From contig CAZVJF010000002.1 of the NCBI GenBank assembly GCA_964627445.1, positions 124,001 to 188,000 of the forward strand: DNA of 64,000 nt. Reading direction: 5' to 3'. The position numbers and the translations under genes were made by a program. Source of the DNA: Luteibaculum sp964627445. GTDB lineage: Bacteria; Bacteroidota; Bacteroidia; Flavobacteriales_D; Luteibaculaceae. Positions 43,522 to 52,044 of the stretch are shown piece by piece. Positions within the stretch are counted from its first letter, which is position 1; every line of letters starts with the position of its first letter. The notes below the pieces were generated by a model. It was not told where the DNA came from. It ran no database searches and saw nothing but the letters and a program-made list of their open reading frames with translations.

Positions 43522-45240
43522 ATGAAAACTTTTCGTAGCACCCTACCACCCTTTAAGCGCTTTATCAACCTTTTACTGGTAGACAAGCAAGAGATTCTTA
43601 TCATTTACATGTACGCGCTTTTTAATGGACTGGTAGCCCTATCGCTGCCCCTGGGTATCCAGGCCATCATCAACCTTATTCAAGGTGGACAAATTTCTAC
43701 CTCTTGGATGGTATTGGTGGCCGTGGTTATAGCTGGGGTTGGTTTAAGTGGTACCATGCAAATTATGCAGGTAAGCATCAATGAAAACATCCAGCAGAAA
43801 ATTTTTACGCGCTCGGCATTTGAGTTTGCTTACCGCATCCCTAGAATTCAATTCAACAGCTTACAGCGTAAGTATTTACCCGAGCTGGTGAACCGTTTTT
43901 TTGATACGCTTTCTATCCAAAAAGGATTGGCTAAAATACTGCTCGATTTTTCTGGTGCGGCATTACAAATTGTCTTCGGATTGCTGCTGTTATCCCTGTA
44001 TCACCCCTTCTTTATTCTCTTTAGCGTATTGCTTTTGGTGCTCATTTTTGTTATTTACAAATATACCGTACCCCAAGGGCTTACCACCAGTTTGTTAGAG
44101 TCTAAATACAAGTACCAGGTTGCGCACTGGCTCGAGGAAATTGGCCGTGCCATGGCTACCTTTAAACTAGCCGGTAAAACTCCTTTTACGCTAGAAAAAA
44201 CAGATAAACTTCTGGTTAAATATCTAAAGGCACGTAAATCGCACTTTAGAACGCTCAAGCTTCAGTTTATTAATCTGGTGGCCTTTAAAGTGATTATTAC
44301 GGCAGGATTGCTGCTTATTGGTAGCCTCCTGGTGTTTAACCAGCAAATGAATATCGGGCAGTTTGTAGCGGCCGAGATCATCATCATCTTGGTGCTGAAT
44401 TCTGTAGAAAAACTCATTGTAAGTATGGAAACTATTTACGATGTGGTTACCGCAGCAGAAAAAATTGGCCAGGTTACCGATATGCCTTTAGACAACACCA
44501 AAGGCATTAAACTCGGAAACCACGAAGAAGCCCTGTCCATACAGTTTAAAAACGTAACGGTACAGCATGGATTAAAAGACGCCAACATTTTCACCAACCT
44601 CAACTTAGATATTCCAGCAGGGTCTAAAACGTGTTTGGTAGGTGACGAAGGTGCGGGTAAATCGCTGTTTTTACAGATGTGTTCTGGGATTTTTAATCCA
44701 GACCAAGGGATGATTTCTTATGACGACACGCCCCGAAATCAATGGCAAAGCGAATCGCTCTTAAGCCAAATTGGCGACAGCCTTACCAAAGAAGACATCT
44801 TTAACGGTACCATTTACGAAAACATCACGCTTGGAAAAGAAAATGTAGCAAAAGCAGACGCCATGCGCAGTTGCGAAATTTTGGGTCTGGATAAATACAT
44901 TAAATCCCTACCCAAAGGTTTGGAAACAGAACTTACCGCAGAAGGCGGATTACTGCCCAAAAGTGCCCGTCTGAAAATGATGCTGGCACGCTGTATCACT
45001 GGAGATTCCAAGCTCATACTACTGGAAGACAGCTTTCAGCTGCTGCACCCAGAAGATAAAAAGCGCTTTATAAATTATGTGCTTAGCAAACCCTGGACGG
45101 TAGTTGCGGTGAGCAACGCCAAGCGCATTGTAGAGCAGTTTCCATCGGTGCTTCTACTGCGAGAAGATGCAGCTCCCATTGCGGGCACTCCTCAAGAAAT
45201 TTTAAGCCGAAGCGATTACCAAACCTTTATTTGCGAATAA
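43522..45240 (+). CDS. ABC exporter with degenerate ATPase motifs
   Basis: A 572 aa half-transporter: six membrane segments (residues ~20-320) then a nucleotide-binding domain. Walker A is intact (GDEGAGKS, residues ~374-381). Three other motifs are altered. The LSGGQ signature position reads LLPKS (477-481). Walker B ends LLED (500-503) instead of hhDE. The switch histidine is replaced by Asn532 in VAVSNAK. The protein leads an operon with a membrane-fusion protein (one base gap) and a TolC protein, so it is the inner-membrane part of a tripartite exporter. Altered coupling of ATP use is inferred. Substrate unknown. Confidence 0.85.
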   Translation: MKTFRSTLPPFKRFINLLLVDKQEILIIYMYALFNGLVALSLPLGIQAIINLIQGGQISTSWMVLVAVVIAGVGLSGTMQIMQVSINENIQQKIFTRSAFEFAYRIPRIQFNSLQRKYLPELVNRFFDTLSIQKGLAKILLDFSGAALQIVFGLLLLSLYHPFFILFSVLLLVLIFVIYKYTVPQGLTTSLLESKYKYQVAHWLEEIGRAMATFKLAGKTPFTLEKTDKLLVKYLKARKSHFRTLKLQFINLVAFKVIITAGLLLIGSLLVFNQQMNIGQFVAAEIIIILVLNSVEKLIVSMETIYDVVTAAEKIGQVTDMPLDNTKGIKLGNHEEALSIQFKNVTVQHGLKDANIFTNLNLDIPAGSKTCLVGDEGAGKSLFLQMCSGIFNPDQGMISYDDTPRNQWQSESLLSQIGDSLTKEDIFNGTIYENITLGKENVAKADAMRSCEILGLDKYIKSLPKGLETELTAEGGLLPKSARLKMMLARCITGDSKLILLEDSFQLLHPEDKKRFINYVLSKPWTVVAVSNAKRIVEQFPSVLLLREDAAPIAGTPQEILSRSDYQTFICE

Positions 45241-45241
45241 C

Positions 45242-46603
45242 ATGCTCCACCTCAGTGATAATAACCTAGACGGTAAAATAAAAAGAGACCAGTACCGGGC
45301 ATTTAGCATGAATAGAGACTATGCCTCGGGCGTGGTGCTTACCCGCATCCTACAGGTTGCTTTTGGTATTTTCCTTATTATGCTTTTCCTACCGTGGACG
45401 CAGAACATACGCACCCGCGGCTTTGTAACCACGCTCTACCCCGAAGAACGCCCTCAGGGTATCTATTCCGTTATTTCTGGAAAAATCTCCAAGTGGCATG
45501 TTAAGGAGGGCGATTTTGTAGAAGCAGGAGACACCATACTGCACCTTACCGAGGTAAAAGATGCGTATTTCGATCCAGAATTTGTGCAGCAATCGCAAGC
45601 GCAGTTGAATGCCAAAACCAGCGCGGTGGCCTATTACGAAAACAAGGCCTTATCTCTGGAGCAACAACTGCAAGCCTTGGATCGCACCCGGGAAGTTAAG
45701 CTGCGGCAAGCCCGTAACTACATACTGCAAGCCGAGTTTGAAGTAGCCAGTGATAGTGCCAACTACCAGGCTACACAAACACAAGTACAGATTGCCAATG
45801 TGCAGTTTGAGCGGTATCAAAAACTATACGACCAAGGGCTAAAATCGCTTACTGACCTGGAAAAACGCAGGGTGAAATGGCAAGATGCCAAGGCCAAAAA
45901 CCTATCCGCCCAAAACAAACTGCAAGCTTCACGAAACAAGCTGGAAAACGCCATTACCGAACTAGAGTCTATTGAAAACACATACGCAGAAAAAATCTCA
46001 AAAGCACAGTCCGACCGCTTTGCTACACTATCGCAACTAGAGAATGCGAAGGCAGAAACCAGTAAGCTGGCCAACCAAACCCGTAACTACTCTATCCGTA
46101 GCAGCTTTTATTACGTTACCGCCCCACAAAAAGGCTATGTAACCCAAGCCATACGCAGTGGTATTGGCGAAATTGTGAAAGAAGGAGCCGAGATCGCAAC
46201 CATTATGCCCTACAATCCATCCTTGGCAGTAGCCATGTACGTGGCACCCGTAGATTTACCGCTAATTCAAAAAGGCGAAAAGGTGCGTTTCCTCTTTGAT
46301 GGATGGCCAACGATTGTCTTTTCCGGATGGCCCAACTTGTCGTACGGAAGTTTTGGTGGCGAGGTAGCTGCCATAGACAATTACATAAGCCCCAACGGCA
46401 AGTATCGCATCCTGGTAAAACCCGATGCCGATGACCATCCCTGGCCCGATGCCTTGCGGGTTGGCTCGGGAGCGGATGGTATTGCGCTTCTGGGAGACGT
46501 GCCCATATGGTACGAACTCTGGCGTAAACTCAACGGATTCCCACCGAATTATTACAAGGTAAATCCAGGCGAAAAAGAAGACGATAAAGGCAAAAAGAAA
46601 TAG
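45242..46603 (+). CDS. HlyD-family membrane-fusion protein
   Basis: A 453 aa periplasmic adaptor with one N-terminal membrane segment (LQVAFGIFLIMLFLPW, ~38-55). A biotinyl-lipoyl-like half is seen at GIYSVISGKISKWHVKEGDFV and its partner half at YYVTAPQKGYVTQAI. Between them lies a long coiled-coil hairpin (~115-280) rich in Gln, Lys and Glu. The beta-barrel region follows (GEKVRFLFDGWP), and the tail is Lys/Asp-rich. It bridges the ABC exporter and the TolC-like channel encoded on either side. Confidence 0.9.
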   Translation: MLHLSDNNLDGKIKRDQYRAFSMNRDYASGVVLTRILQVAFGIFLIMLFLPWTQNIRTRGFVTTLYPEERPQGIYSVISGKISKWHVKEGDFVEAGDTILHLTEVKDAYFDPEFVQQSQAQLNAKTSAVAYYENKALSLEQQLQALDRTREVKLRQARNYILQAEFEVASDSANYQATQTQVQIANVQFERYQKLYDQGLKSLTDLEKRRVKWQDAKAKNLSAQNKLQASRNKLENAITELESIENTYAEKISKAQSDRFATLSQLENAKAETSKLANQTRNYSIRSSFYYVTAPQKGYVTQAIRSGIGEIVKEGAEIATIMPYNPSLAVAMYVAPVDLPLIQKGEKVRFLFDGWPTIVFSGWPNLSYGSFGGEVAAIDNYISPNGKYRILVKPDADDHPWPDALRVGSGADGIALLGDVPIWYELWRKLNGFPPNYYKVNPGEKEDDKGKKK

Positions 46604-46610
46604 CGCAGGG

Positions 46611-48032
46611 ATGAGAAAACATAGCTTACTTTTTCTTTTCTGCTTGCTTTTTGCCTTTGCCACAAAGGCGCAAGAACCCCTGCAGCTCGATAGCTTGCTG
46701 CAATGGGTGTACGAGCACCACCCGGTAAGCCGACAAGCCGCTTTAACCGTACGTGGCGGTGCTGCTATGGTGCAAGAAGCACGGGGTGGTTTCGACCCTA
46801 AAGCCAAACTGAGCAACAGCGAAAAAACCTTTGATAAAAAGACCTATTACCTGTTGCGAAACGGATCCTTGACCGTGCCTACGTGGTTTGGTGCCGATAT
46901 TAAGGCTGGATATGAGCAAAACGCGGGCCTCTTCCTCAACCCCGAGAACAACGTACCTAACCAGGGTTTGTGGTCGGCGGGGATATCTATGCCCGTGTTG
47001 CGCAACCTGCTTATCGACCAAAGACGCGCTGCGCTGCGGCAAGCCCAACTTTACGCGCAAGCTACCACTGCCGAAAGGCAAATGATGCTCAACGAAGTAC
47101 TCTTAGGTGCCACCGAAGCCTACTGGAAATGGATAGCCTACTACAACGGCATGCGCATCTACGAAGAAGCTGTAGACCGGGCCCAATTTCGCTTTGAAGG
47201 GGTTAAGGCTGGATTCCAAGCAGGAGATGAACCCGCCATCGACACCTTAGAGGCCTTGCTGCAAGTGCAAAGCCGCCAGGTAGATTACAATGCCTACCAG
47301 CTAGAATACCAAAAGGCCAAGCTTAAACTGGAAACCTTTTTATGGTTGGAGGGAATGACGCCTCTAGAACTCGGAGATAGCCTAAGGCCACAGGAATACA
47401 ACACCCTTCCACCGGCAGCACTACAACGCTCGCTACTTGCCGATAGCTTGCTGTACGACCTTGAGACTTTCCAACCGCAACTGCGCTATCTGCAGTTAAA
47501 GCAAGAGCAAATTAGCATCAAGCGTAGGTTGGCTGCCGAGATGCTAAAACCCGAACTCAACGTTCGCTACAACATTTTGGCACCCAACACCAACCCCATT
47601 GGAGTAGAGCAAACCTACCTCAACGATTTTAATAACAACTACAAGTGGGGCTTTGAGTTTGCCATGCCGCTGTTCTTACGAAAAGAGCGCGGTAAGCTGA
47701 ATAAAGCGCGAGTAGATTTGGAATCAATCCAGGTAAAGCGCCAGGACAAAACCCGAGAAATTACCAACAAGCTTAGGGCTTTACAAGCTGCCCTGCAGAC
47801 CAACAAAGACCAGTTAGATTTATACGAGGCTACTGTGGCCAACTATTTTCGCTTATTGGAAGGAGAACGCACCAAGTTTGAAAACGGAGAAAGCTCGCTA
47901 TTTCTGGTAAACAGTCGCGAATTAAAATGGCTGGATGCGCGCACCAAACTCATAGAATTGCGCGCCAAATATGAGACTACGGTTACTGAATTGGAGGCGC
48001 TGCTGGGCTCTTTGAGTGAGCGGTTTGAGTAG
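46611..48032 (+). CDS. TolC-family outer-membrane channel protein
   Basis: A 473 aa outer-membrane efflux protein with signal peptide (SLLFLFCLLFAFATKAQ). It shows two related halves of long helices, typical of TolC: LLDQ-like RNLLIDQRRAALRQAQLYAQ in the first and LNKARVDLESIQVKRQDKTR in the second, with a strand region WGFEFAMPLFLRKERG before the latter. It starts seven bases after the adaptor gene and completes the tripartite exporter. No cargo gene follows, because the next gene is convergent. Confidence 0.9.
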   Translation: MRKHSLLFLFCLLFAFATKAQEPLQLDSLLQWVYEHHPVSRQAALTVRGGAAMVQEARGGFDPKAKLSNSEKTFDKKTYYLLRNGSLTVPTWFGADIKAGYEQNAGLFLNPENNVPNQGLWSAGISMPVLRNLLIDQRRAALRQAQLYAQATTAERQMMLNEVLLGATEAYWKWIAYYNGMRIYEEAVDRAQFRFEGVKAGFQAGDEPAIDTLEALLQVQSRQVDYNAYQLEYQKAKLKLETFLWLEGMTPLELGDSLRPQEYNTLPPAALQRSLLADSLLYDLETFQPQLRYLQLKQEQISIKRRLAAEMLKPELNVRYNILAPNTNPIGVEQTYLNDFNNNYKWGFEFAMPLFLRKERGKLNKARVDLESIQVKRQDKTREITNKLRALQAALQTNKDQLDLYEATVANYFRLLEGERTKFENGESSLFLVNSRELKWLDARTKLIELRAKYETTVTELEALLGSLSERFE

Positions 48033-48183
48033 ATCCCCAGAACCAATCGGTATCTAAGTGAATGTATTGGTGTTTGCCGCCACACTTAAAGTGGGTCTGT
48101 TGGTATTAGACCAATATAAAACCGCTTGAGTATTGTATACTAGACTAGGATTATATCTGTAATCGGCATCCTGAGACCTATGG

Positions 48184-49374
48184 CTAATACAAAAACCCAA
48201 ACAACCATACCGGAACAACACGATCAAAACCCACTTCAATCTGATCTTTTGCTACGTACGCATGCTCTAAATCCTTGATTTGGCTTTTTGATTTGCCTTT
48301 TCCACCCACTTCGATGGTGTAGATATCATCGACTAAAAAATCTCCACGGTTGGGCAAGTGAACACTGTGGAGATGCTGCAACTGATTGAGTACAAAAGTC
48401 TCACGAACATTACCTGTGTTGACATTTTCCTTTGCCAAAGCATATAGCAAAGCCGTGTTATTTAAGTACAGTTTTTCGGGCTTGGTTAATACCCCTATGC
48501 CCTTCGTGTTTTTATACAGTTCATTCACCAGAGCCGCCTTTTCCAGCATTTTTAAAGAGGAGACCAAGCTATTTCTGGTCATACCAATGTGTTGACTTAA
48601 CTTGGATATGTTGGGTGTAAAAGGAACGCTTGTAGCAACGACTTTCAGGAGCCTCTTTAACTTGATAACTGTCTCGTAATTCAGGTTTTCTACAGCGTTT
48701 ATATCGGTTTCTATGATTAGATTAATGGTGTTGAGCAATTTCTGAGTAAAGGCCGCTTCGTTCTCCTTGTAGTAGGGATACACACCTACTCTTAAATACT
48801 TTTGGAATAGCGCTAGCGGCTTCACAATAGGCAATATTGTTTTGGCAATAGCATTGTGGTTTTGAAGTATCTCTTCCAAAGTATGAGATGAAAATTCATG
48901 CCCCGTTTCAAATGCTATAAATTCCCGAAAGGACAATGCCTTAAGGTGGTAACTAACAGCCCTTCTACTCAGATCGGACTCGGATTTATAGATCTCCAGC
49001 ATGGAAGAAGACGTAAATATCACCGAGAGTTTCGGGAAGTTGTCGTAGATTAATTTAATTTCTCTAGACCAATTGGGATACTTGTGCACCTCATCCAGTA
49101 GTAAATGCGTGCCACCGTACTGCTCGAATTGCTTTGCCAATTCATATAACCGATTCTCATAGAAATAAATATGGTCTAAGCTTACGTACAATGTTTTCTT
49201 ATCTCCCAGATATTCCTTTGCTATCTGAAGCAATAGGGTAGTTTTACCCGTTCCGCGAGCTCCCTTTATCGCAACCAAACGATTGTCAAGGTCCAGGGAT
49301 TGAAATAAATAGCGCTTAAACTGGGTACTTACGTGTGCGAGTCGAGACTCATGTTCCAGAATAAGATCTTCCAT
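48184..49374 (-). CDS. AAA ATPase with C-terminal DUF4143 domain
   Basis: A 396 aa protein of the AAA_14/DUF4143 family. Walker A is IKGARGTGKTTLLLQIA (~34-50) and Walker B is GGTHLLLDEVHKYPNW (~85-100). A sensor-like FTSSSMLEI follows, then a winged-helix-like segment (ISKLSQHIGMTRNSLVSSL). The DUF4143 end has a nuclease-fold look (DFLVDDIYTIEVGGKGKSKSQ, with D, E and K in the restriction-endonuclease order). Family function is unsettled; members are common in accessory regions and vary between strains. It is monocistronic, and its start is overlain by a perfect palindrome. Confidence 0.85.
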   Translation of the reverse strand: MEDLILEHESRLAHVSTQFKRYLFQSLDLDNRLVAIKGARGTGKTTLLLQIAKEYLGDKKTLYVSLDHIYFYENRLYELAKQFEQYGGTHLLLDEVHKYPNWSREIKLIYDNFPKLSVIFTSSSMLEIYKSESDLSRRAVSYHLKALSFREFIAFETGHEFSSHTLEEILQNHNAIAKTILPIVKPLALFQKYLRVGVYPYYKENEAAFTQKLLNTINLIIETDINAVENLNYETVIKLKRLLKVVATSVPFTPNISKLSQHIGMTRNSLVSSLKMLEKAALVNELYKNTKGIGVLTKPEKLYLNNTALLYALAKENVNTGNVRETFVLNQLQHLHSVHLPNRGDFLVDDIYTIEVGGKGKSKSQIKDLEHAYVAKDQIEVGFDRVVPVWLFGFLY

Positions 49375-49396
49375 TTTGCTTTATTGATAAAGCAAA
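49375..49396. promoter_or_regulatory. Perfect 22-bp palindrome at the ATPase start
   Basis: Ten-base arms TTTGCTTTAT and ATAAAGCAAA are separated by two bases. The left edge touches the ATG of the ATPase gene and the right edge overlaps four bases of its -7 element. It is a good candidate for an operator, perhaps autoregulatory, or for a leader hairpin that blocks translation. Confidence 0.55.
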
Positions 49397-49400
49397 TGTA
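49393..49400 (-). promoter_or_regulatory. -7 element of the AAA/DUF4143 gene
   Basis: TACATTTG on the minus strand fits TAnnTTTG, 18 bases before the ATG. The -33 match is weak (TTTTTA about 18 bases upstream). RNA would start inside the palindrome. Confidence 0.45.
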
Positions 49401-49582
49401 CATGAATTATGCTTAATATAAAAAGCATTTTTATGGGGCTATAACCAATCTGACCCTACACATCCCAAGGTATTCGTACAGACCAAACAAAAATCCACAT
49501 ATCCTAGCCGTATTGGCCTCCCACTGTACCACGTAATCCAAAGTATTACCGCACTAAATATACTAACCGGCTTTATGCATGA
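49401..49582. other. Intergenic stretch without recognised gene
   Basis: No convincing frame on either strand. A short inverted repeat (ATGCTT / AAGCAT, spacer eight) lies near 49409-49428, next to the ATPase promoter. The rest shows nothing I can assign. Confidence 0.4.
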
Positions 49583-49618
49583 AAAAACCCCGATACTAAC
49601 AAAGTACTACCGGGGTTG
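49583..49618 (-). terminator. Terminator downstream of the M42 fragment
   Basis: Seven-base arms AACCCCG and CGGGGTT close an 18-base loop. Minus-strand reading puts six T right after the stem. It lies 60 bases beyond the stop codon of the M42 gene fragment, as expected if it was that gene's own terminator. Confidence 0.7.
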
Positions 49619-49635
49619 CTCTTTTAATTTTATTT

Positions 49636-49669
49636 CGTGGACTGAGTGGATACTTCCACCCTTTCCACG
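49636..49669. repeat. Nested inverted repeats
   Basis: Outer arms CGTGGA and TCCACG enclose an inner hairpin GTGGA-TACT-TCCAC. The element sits between the terminator and the M42 fragment. It may be structural debris or a recombination end; no transposase is near. Confidence 0.4.
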
Positions 49670-49677
49670 TTAAGTAT

Positions 49678-49860
49678 TTAGTGTATCTCCCAATCCTTTT
49701 CATTCCCCAATCCTAAAATGGAGGCAGACAGTAGGTCTATAGCACCTTGCACATCCTTTTTATGCACCATTTCTATCACTTGGTGAATGTGGCGGGTTGG
49801 TATGGAGATGGCTCTGGTTATTGATTCGCCTTCGGTAAATTTCAATGAGCAATCGCACAT
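49678..49860 (-). pseudogene. 3'-end fragment of an M42 peptidase gene
   Basis: Codes for the last ~54 residues of an M42 metallopeptidase, from KFTEG through ISIPTRHIHQVIEMVHK to the stop. It matches the end of the intact gene at 50747-51805 in the same orientation: 49 of 54 residues are identical. Counted by hand, 23 codons differ (24 of 162 bases, about 85% identity) and 18 of those changes are synonymous. The similarity also reaches a few bases past the stop (TATTTAGTGTAT). Upstream of this segment the frame loses similarity, so catalytic residues apart from the final His motif are absent. It is a remnant, not a functional gene. Confidence 0.85.
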
Positions 49861-50040
49861 TTTTCTCCTTCACTAACAGCTATGGAGTTACAAACATTCC
49901 ATCTCTTTGTACACCCCAAAAACCAAAAACCCGAACTCAATTTCCTACTACTTAGAATCTAAAGCGTATTCTACTTGGAAGTGTCTAAAAATATGCATGT
50001 GAATTTTACCTAAGCGGTTGTAGGGCACAATCTTGTGTAT

Positions 50041-50066
50041 CCAATATGCAAATCCAATATGCAAAT
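50041..50066. repeat. Tandem 13-base direct repeat
   Basis: CCAATATGCAAAT occurs twice in a row about 75 bases before the Cys-rich lipoprotein ATG. It could be slippage or a paired binding site. Confidence 0.5.
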
Positions 50067-50138
50067 TGAACGTTTTCAACTATTACATTTACCAACGTAC
50101 GTACAACTAAAAATATTTAATAATTTAATGTTAAAACA

Positions 50139-50693
50139 ATGAAAACACTTATCACGCCCATACTTAGCGTAATTTCCATCTTTCTGATATGTAGTTGTCA
50201 GAAGGAAGAACTTTCACAGCCAGATTCTAAGCCTCAAACAGCACCTACTGAATTACACTTAGATGAAAATGGGGAATCCTATCAACATTTAAAACTAGAT
50301 CTTAGCGGTTTAGCGTTCGTAAAAATTTACCCGCTAGACCAGAAAAATCAAATGTTAGAGGACATTGCCGATTTTATCTTAGAAGAGGATGCTATCTCCA
50401 AGCCAGATGCTGGTATTGTCCTTCCTGAATCTGGAAGGATCTCAGTTAAAATGATTCAACATGATGGTATATCGCGAGGTGCATATCAGGTTGCTATCCT
50501 AGATAATTTACCAACAGAAGAAGGTACGGGTCCGCTAGAGGCACCTTGCGGATCTAATTCAAAAACGTGTTGTAGTAAAGGGTGTGTTATAGATCTGATT
50601 GAGTCTATCTATGAGGCAGACCGTGATGTTGACGTTGGTTACCGATCAAGTAGTTTCTGTAGAAAAATTACTTGGGAATACCAAGACTGCTAG
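50139..50693 (+). CDS. Cys-rich predicted lipoprotein
   Basis: A 184 aa protein with signal peptide and lipobox (VISIFLICSCQKEELSQPD). After a linker comes a compact domain (ESYQHLKLDLSGLAFVKIYP). The C-terminal ~50 residues hold six or more cysteines, including APCGSNSKTCCSKGC and SSFCRKITWEYQDC, suggesting disulfides or a metal site. I do not recognise a family. The gene is AT-richer than most neighbours and faces the opposite way to the M42 sequences on both sides. It shares the terminator at 50708-50745 with the intact M42 gene. No good promoter match; TACATTTA near 50083 is one base off the -7 consensus. Confidence 0.72.
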   Translation: MKTLITPILSVISIFLICSCQKEELSQPDSKPQTAPTELHLDENGESYQHLKLDLSGLAFVKIYPLDQKNQMLEDIADFILEEDAISKPDAGIVLPESGRISVKMIQHDGISRGAYQVAILDNLPTEEGTGPLEAPCGSNSKTCCSKGCVIDLIESIYEADRDVDVGYRSSSFCRKITWEYQDC

Positions 50694-50707
50694 AGTAGAA
50701 TCGTTAG

Positions 50708-50745
50708 AAAAAAGCCTTGCCTTCCAAAGAAAGCAAGGCTTTTTA
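50708..50745. terminator. Bidirectional terminator between lipoprotein and M42 genes
   Basis: GCCTTGC and GCAAGGC arms are extended by A/T pairs on both sides, with a 12-base loop. It serves the convergent lipoprotein (plus) and M42 peptidase (minus) genes. Confidence 0.85.
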
Positions 50746-50746
50746 T

Positions 50747-51805
50747 TTAGTGTATATCCCAATCCTTCTCATTTCCCAATCCTAAGATAGATGCAGAAAG
50801 CAGATCAATAGCGCCTTGAACATCGTCCTTATGCACCATTTCTATCACCTGGTGGATATGGCGGGTTGGTATGGAGATGGCTCCGGCTATCGATCCGCCC
50901 TCAGTAAATTTCTGTAATGCGGCTGTATCGGTACCGCCAGCTGTTAAAATCTCAGGTTGCCACGTAATTTTTGCGGCATCGGCTGTTTTCTTCAGGTACT
51001 TTACCATGCGCACATCGCTAATTACGGATCCATCCAAAATCTTGATGCCGACACCCTTGCCCAGCTCGGTGATTTTTTCGTGAGCCGCTGCGCCTGGTAC
51101 ATCGTAAGCAATGGTAGTATCCAAACCAATACCCCAGTTGGGCTTAATGCGCAAGGTGGCCGCATGGGCTCCACGCAGTCCTACCTCTTCTTGCACGGTA
51201 AAAACACCATACACGTTTACCGGAAGATCTTTGTTGGCCAATTCCTTTAAGGCTTCTATGAGGATGAAAACCGAAACGCGGTTATCTAAAGATTTGCAGT
51301 TGAAGCAATCGCCCATCTCTATGAGCTCGCGCTCGCGAGAGATGGAGTCGCCTACGGCCACTTTTTTCTTTACCTCCTCGGCTTCCATGCCCAGGTCTAT
51401 GAAAAAGTCTTTGATCTTAACACCCTTGTTGCGCTCATCGGGACTCATCACGTGAATGGGTTTGCTACCCATAACGCCCACTAACGGACCAGTTTCCGTG
51501 TGCACAATGACGCGTTGGGCCGTCAATGTTTTGGGATCAAATCCTCCCAGTGGATGGAATTTTAAAAAGCCGTTGTCATCAATATGGGTAACTACAAAGC
51601 CAATTTCGTCCATGTGGGCTGCCACCATCACGCGCTTGTCTTCCTTGCCCGCTTTAAAAGCGGTAAGGTTGCCCATATTATCTACCGATAGATCGTAACC
51701 CAATCCATCCAGTTCTCTCCTTACAATTTTGCGAATCTCGGCTTCGTGACCTGGCACGCCCGGTGCCTCGCATATTTCTGCTAGTAGTTTGTGGTTGATG
51801 CTCAT
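50747..51805 (-). CDS. M42 family metallopeptidase
   Basis: A 352 aa cytoplasmic aminopeptidase of the M42 family (glutamyl aminopeptidase/FrvX/endoglucanase-M type), which forms large tetrahedral oligomers in known cases. The metal and catalytic motifs are all present: VAAHMDEIGFVV (His/Asp), SLDNRVSVF (bridging Asp), FTVQEEVGLRGA (catalytic Glu pair), GLDTT (Asp), and the final ISIPTRHIHQ with its His ligand. Length is typical. The last ~54 codons are duplicated as a fragment at 49678-49860. It is divergent from the subtilisin-like gene. Confidence 0.92.
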   Translation of the reverse strand: MSINHKLLAEICEAPGVPGHEAEIRKIVRRELDGLGYDLSVDNMGNLTAFKAGKEDKRVMVAAHMDEIGFVVTHIDDNGFLKFHPLGGFDPKTLTAQRVIVHTETGPLVGVMGSKPIHVMSPDERNKGVKIKDFFIDLGMEAEEVKKKVAVGDSISRERELIEMGDCFNCKSLDNRVSVFILIEALKELANKDLPVNVYGVFTVQEEVGLRGAHAATLRIKPNWGIGLDTTIAYDVPGAAAHEKITELGKGVGIKILDGSVISDVRMVKYLKKTADAAKITWQPEILTAGGTDTAALQKFTEGGSIAGAISIPTRHIHQVIEMVHKDDVQGAIDLLSASILGLGNEKDWDIH

Positions 51806-52044
51806 TCCCTATACGTATTTTGAAAGTTGCGAAGGTATGGGTTTTCGCATCGATTTAATTGGAAATAAAGAGCTCCAGCATTACCAAGGCAAGGCTGGAA
51901 ACCAAAGATTTGCTTGCTGGATTGAGAGAATTCAAGACAACCCAAAACTGATTACTTATGGGTGGATATTTAGGAACACAATACTATCCAAAAGTAAGCC
52001 AGTAACTACATCGTCTCTGTCGTACTTTTAATTCTAAATATTGA

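Noticed and set aside
48033..48183. Possible terminator or small RNA between the TolC and AAA ATPase genes
   Set aside because: Only weak imperfect stems (for example GGTCT/AGACC) without a T run; the genes are convergent and nothing firm can be called.
51789..52031. Plus-strand 80-codon frame between the M42 and protease genes
   Set aside because: Starts inside the M42 coding sequence, has no signal peptide or family motif, and its composition looks like intergenic DNA. A real small protein cannot be fully excluded.
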